Shown here one piece after another: positions 6,955 to 8,518 of a DNA stretch of 8,518 bases. Position 1 is the stretch's first letter; the number at the start of each line of letters is the position of its first letter. The stretch is from contig JAAERC010000301.1 in assembly GCA_024230695.1 (NCBI GenBank), positions 1-8,518 on the forward strand, in the 5' to 3' direction. A program made the position numbers and the translations under genes. Origin of the DNA: Candidatus Zixiibacteriota bacterium (GTDB taxonomy: Bacteria > Zixibacteria > MSB-5A5 > GN15 > PGXB01). The notes beneath the pieces are model-generated. The model made no database searches and was not told where the DNA came from. It saw only the letters and a list, made by a program, of their open reading frames with translations.

Positions 6955-7004
6955 GAGATTGCCGCGTCGTTTACGAACTAAAGTTCGTAACTTCTCGCAA
7001 TGAC
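6955..7004. repeat. Repeat D: nested palindrome with GAGATTGC...GCAATGAC ends
   Basis: Outer arms ATTGC (6958-6962) and GCAAT (6997-7001) enclose an inner perfect palindrome, TTACGAAC (6971-6978) and GTTCGTAA (6983-6990), with a 4-nt loop. The outer ends look like a common intergenic repeat type in bacterial genomes that normally has a different centre, so the inner palindrome may be a separate small insertion. Only one copy is seen here; repeat status is inference from form. Confidence 0.55.
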
Positions 7005-7037
7005 ATGATATCGGGATAAGTGATGTAAACATGAATC

Positions 7038-7054
7038 CCCACCCGCTGGGTGGG
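7038..7054. repeat. GC-rich hairpin E
   Basis: CCCACCC (7038-7044), a GCT loop, and GGGTGGG (7048-7054) form a 7-bp stem with a 3-nt loop, in surroundings that are otherwise A+T rich. No T run follows. It stands 33 bp after repeat D and 10 bp before hairpin F. Confidence 0.6.
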
Positions 7055-7064
7055 TTACCAATCC

Positions 7065-7088
7065 GTCGAAACCACAGGGGATTTCGAC
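7065..7088. repeat. Hairpin F
   Basis: GTCGAAA (7065-7071) and TTTCGAC (7082-7088) form a perfect 7-bp stem around a 10-nt loop containing CCACAGGGGA. It follows hairpin E almost directly, so the two may be parts of one compound element. No T run follows, which argues against an intrinsic terminator. Confidence 0.55.
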
Positions 7089-7135
7089 ATATGTGAGATC
7101 TTAAATCATATCTTTAAAACACCCAAAAAAAAGGC

Positions 7136-7164
7136 TTGCTATGGGCTTTACAAAATGCTTTAAT
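7136..7164 (+). promoter_or_regulatory. Possible promoter for the ftsB-like/recO/glyS run
   Basis: TTGCTA (7136-7141) and TTTAAT (7159-7164) are 17 nt apart, matching consensus at 4 and 5 of 6 positions. Transcription would start near 7171, and the leader would then carry repeat C copy 2. Other A+T-rich hexamers (TTTACA at 7147, TAATAAT near 7189) allow alternative assignments, so this is tentative. Confidence 0.35.
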
Positions 7165-7207
7165 AGAAAAGGGTTAAAATAAATTTGTAATAATGTTTGG
7201 ATAAGAT

Positions 7208-7233
7208 GGATTCCCGCCTTTGCGGGAATGACA
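7208..7233. repeat. Repeat C, copy 2, in the leader of the ftsB-like gene
   Basis: TTCCCGC (7211-7217), loop CTTT, and GCGGGAA (7222-7228) form a 7-bp hairpin, flanked by GGA on the left and TGACA on the right. It matches 6893-6913 except at one loop base. It ends 17 nt before the ATG at 7251, so it would form in the mRNA leader close to the ribosome entry site. Confidence 0.8.
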
Positions 7234-7250
7234 TTAAAAAGTAGTAAGCG

Positions 7251-7607
7251 ATGCGGCAAAAAAAGAAATTATTAGATAATATTAAAAACAAAATCTCAGA
7301 GCTTTTCCCAGGTCTTAAGCTAAGTAATAAACTTAAGGCCAGAAAACCGCATATAATTTTGGCTGTCACCGGACTTCTTCTGATATATTCATTTTTTACC
7401 GGAGCCACCGGTTTTGTTCGTATCGCAAAATTGCATCTTGAAAAGAACCATCTGGAACAAGAAAACCAAAAGCTTCTCGCCAAGCTGGTTGATGTTGAAA
7501 TCACCAAAAAACGCCTGCAAAATGATCCTAAATATATCGAATTTATTGCCCGCACCCGGCATTACCTCTCCCGCCCGGGCGAGACCATTTACCGTTTCAA
7601 AGAATAG
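7251..7607 (+). CDS. FtsB/DivIC-family septum formation protein
   Basis: A small bitopic divisome protein. FtsB/DivIC proteins pair with FtsL and FtsQ-type partners to activate septal peptidoglycan synthesis. The 118-residue product has a basic cytoplasmic N-terminus (1-33), one membrane helix (about 34-52), a periplasmic coiled coil (about 57-90, with Leu/Lys/Glu heptads such as LEKNHLEQENQKLL), then the family signature NDPKYIEFIARTRHYL (91-106) and PGETIYRF (109-116). This is the standard order and near-standard length; the basic N-terminal extension is somewhat longer than in E. coli FtsB. No clear ribosome binding site precedes the ATG, and a repeat hairpin ends 17 nt upstream. The recO gene follows after 11 bp, so they are probably cotranscribed. 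FtsB and DivIC cannot be told apart from sequence alone, so no symbol is given. Confidence 0.88.
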   Translation: MRQKKKLLDNIKNKISELFPGLKLSNKLKARKPHIILAVTGLLLIYSFFTGATGFVRIAKLHLEKNHLEQENQKLLAKLVDVEITKKRLQNDPKYIEFIARTRHYLSRPGETIYRFKE

Positions 7608-7618
7608 ATTCAATTGTT

Positions 7619-8401
7619 ATGCCTCAAAATATCTCTGAAGGGATAATGCTCAAATCGGTAAACTGGAAAGAAAACTCGCGAATAGTTACTTTTTTTATGG
7701 AAAACTGCGGACGTCTCTCAATAGTTGATCGTGGTGGACGGTCTATAAAATCAAAACGAAGCCGACTTCAGACATTTTGCCGTATGGAAATCACTTATTT
7801 TAAATCAGATAGATCGGGCACGGGATATTTGACCGAAGTCGATCCGATTGAATCGTTTCTGTTTGAAAGAGATGGTTCACTTGGTCGTTTGACTTTTGCC
7901 TCGGCGGCATTGGAGATTTTATATGATCTTCTGCCTGAAGATGAACCACAGGAAAGTTTATACCATATGACCATGCAATTTTTAAAGCTGACCGATTTGG
8001 TTCATAAATTATCGCTGTATCCATTGTTTTTGGCTTATTTAATGAAGCTTTTATCACAATTAGGATATCGACCGAATTTTGCCGGATGTGTCGGATGCGG
8101 TAAAGATCTGCAAAATTGCAAAAATGGCGATATACTCGCTTTTTCAGCCGAACGAGGCGGATTGGTATGTTCGACTTGCCAAATCGCCGGCGAGTATTAT
8201 ATTAGACTTCAATCTGACCGGCAAAAAAATGTTTATGCCCTTCAGACTGCCTCTTTGGCCGAAGCGACGCAATTTAATATAAAATACAAAGAGGCCGAAA
8301 ATATATTGGAGCTGTTAACGAATTTTTTGAGATACCAGACCGGCACAAAAAAGTTGAAGTCGCTACTGTTTTTGGAGAAACTGAAAAAAACAAAATTCTG
8401 A
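7619..8401 (+). CDS. recO: DNA repair protein RecO
   Basis: RecO works with RecR (and RecF) to load RecA on SSB-coated single-stranded DNA in gap repair, and it anneals complementary strands. The 260-residue product has the family's usual length. The N-terminal OB fold (about 5-80) begins SEGIMLKSVNWKENSRIVTFF and includes the GRLSIVDRGGRS turn; a helical C-terminal domain follows, with a four-cysteine zinc site, C157-x2-C160 and C184-x2-C187, in CVGCGKDL and GGLVCSTC. The ATG at 7619 is preferred because the first OB strand (EGIMLKS) begins upstream of the internal ATG at 7646, and the GAAGGG before that ATG is only 3 nt away. No good ribosome binding site precedes 7619; the 11-bp gap after the ftsB-like stop suggests coupled translation. 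It is followed by glycyl-tRNA synthetase, a frequent recO neighbour in bacteria. Confidence 0.94.
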   Translation: MPQNISEGIMLKSVNWKENSRIVTFFMENCGRLSIVDRGGRSIKSKRSRLQTFCRMEITYFKSDRSGTGYLTEVDPIESFLFERDGSLGRLTFASAALEILYDLLPEDEPQESLYHMTMQFLKLTDLVHKLSLYPLFLAYLMKLLSQLGYRPNFAGCVGCGKDLQNCKNGDILAFSAERGGLVCSTCQIAGEYYIRLQSDRQKNVYALQTASLAEATQFNIKYKEAENILELLTNFLRYQTGTKKLKSLLFLEKLKKTKF

Positions 8402-8434
8402 TTTCTATATAACAAAAAGAAACGAGCAATTATT

Positions 8435-8518
8435 ATGGCAAAAAAACCTCAAAATAAAATGGATCGACTCAATTCGTTATGCAAACGACGCGGCTATATT
8501 TTTCCATCATCGGAGATC
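8435..8518 (+). CDS. Glycyl-tRNA synthetase, N-terminus (3' end outside window)
   Basis: Only 28 codons lie in the window, and the frame is open to the edge. The peptide has a basic leader, MAKKPQNK, followed by MDRLNSLCKRRGYIFPSSEI. The LCKRRG-(F/Y)-I-F-x-SSEI string is the typical start of the single-chain, alpha2-type glycyl-tRNA synthetase, which continues with YGG; the alpha subunit of the tetrameric type begins differently. The enzyme charges tRNA-Gly in the cytoplasm. Its position 33 bp after recO fits the common recO-glycyl-tRNA synthetase order. The ribosome binding site is weak. The call rests on a short motif but a specific one. Confidence 0.88.
   Translation, partial: MAKKPQNKMDRLNSLCKRRGYIFPSSEI

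Larger units (their letters stand above)
6711..7250. other. 540-bp non-coding interval packed with short palindromic repeats
   Basis: No credible gene was found on either strand; the open frames here run through palindromes and lack a ribosome binding site or family resemblance. The interval holds a 10-bp hairpin, repeat A copy 2, one and a half copies of repeat C, a nested palindrome (D), two more hairpins (E and F), an A+T-rich stretch with a possible promoter, and a second full copy of repeat C. The elements sit almost end to end from 6742 to 7088, which suggests a preferred landing site for small repeats between two transcription units. Confidence 0.8.

Noticed and set aside
6820..7032. 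A 70-codon open frame on the - strand in the repeat interval
   Set aside because: It is made of translated palindromic repeats (A, C and D) and has no ribosome binding site or recognisable protein features.
7160..7555. A 131-codon open frame on the - strand opposite the ftsB-like gene
   Set aside because: The + strand frame has a complete FtsB/DivIC architecture, and the - strand frame runs through repeat C and is its shadow.
7646..8401. Alternative recO start at the internal ATG
   Set aside because: It would remove part of the first OB-fold strand, and the nearby GAAGGG is too close to the ATG to act as a normal ribosome binding site.

Overview
The window reads as chromosome of a Gram-negative bacterium: it has an outer-membrane receptor with a terminal phenylalanine and a heptose-pathway isomerase. 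A bacterial geranylgeranylglyceryl phosphate synthase (GGGPS) homologue, together with the receptor style and dispersed palindromic repeats, suggests the FCB superphylum (Bacteroidetes relatives or a candidate phylum such as Zixibacteria). That placement is inference; no rRNA or other taxonomic marker is present.

Region 1 (1-3244, + strand) is a compact gene run: the 3' half of alaS, a GGGPS/PcrB-family gene, gmhA, and a small four-helix membrane protein. The last three genes are joined by 4-bp ATGA stop/start overlaps, so they are probably cotranscribed and translationally coupled. The run links tRNA charging with envelope chemistry (a prenyl-ether lipid precursor and a heptose precursor).

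Region 2 (3290-6710) holds two divergent genes: a cysteine-rich DUF6125-like protein on the - strand and an 889-residue TonB-dependent-receptor-like protein with an unusual, degenerate plug region on the + strand. They share a 238-bp spacer with a good sigma70-type promoter for the receptor gene. The receptor gene is bracketed by two direct copies of a 48-bp hairpin-forming repeat that differ at one base.

Region 3 (6711-7250) is 540 bp without a credible gene. It is packed with at least six short palindromic or repeat elements of several kinds, one of which lies just before the next start codon.

Region 4 (7251-8518, + strand) is a housekeeping run: an FtsB/DivIC-type divisome protein, recO, and the first 28 codons of glycyl-tRNA synthetase.

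No new multigene defence or mobile system was found. The points most worth checking are the repeat mosaic and repeat-bracketed receptor, the receptor's odd plug, and the GGGPS with its lipid implication.
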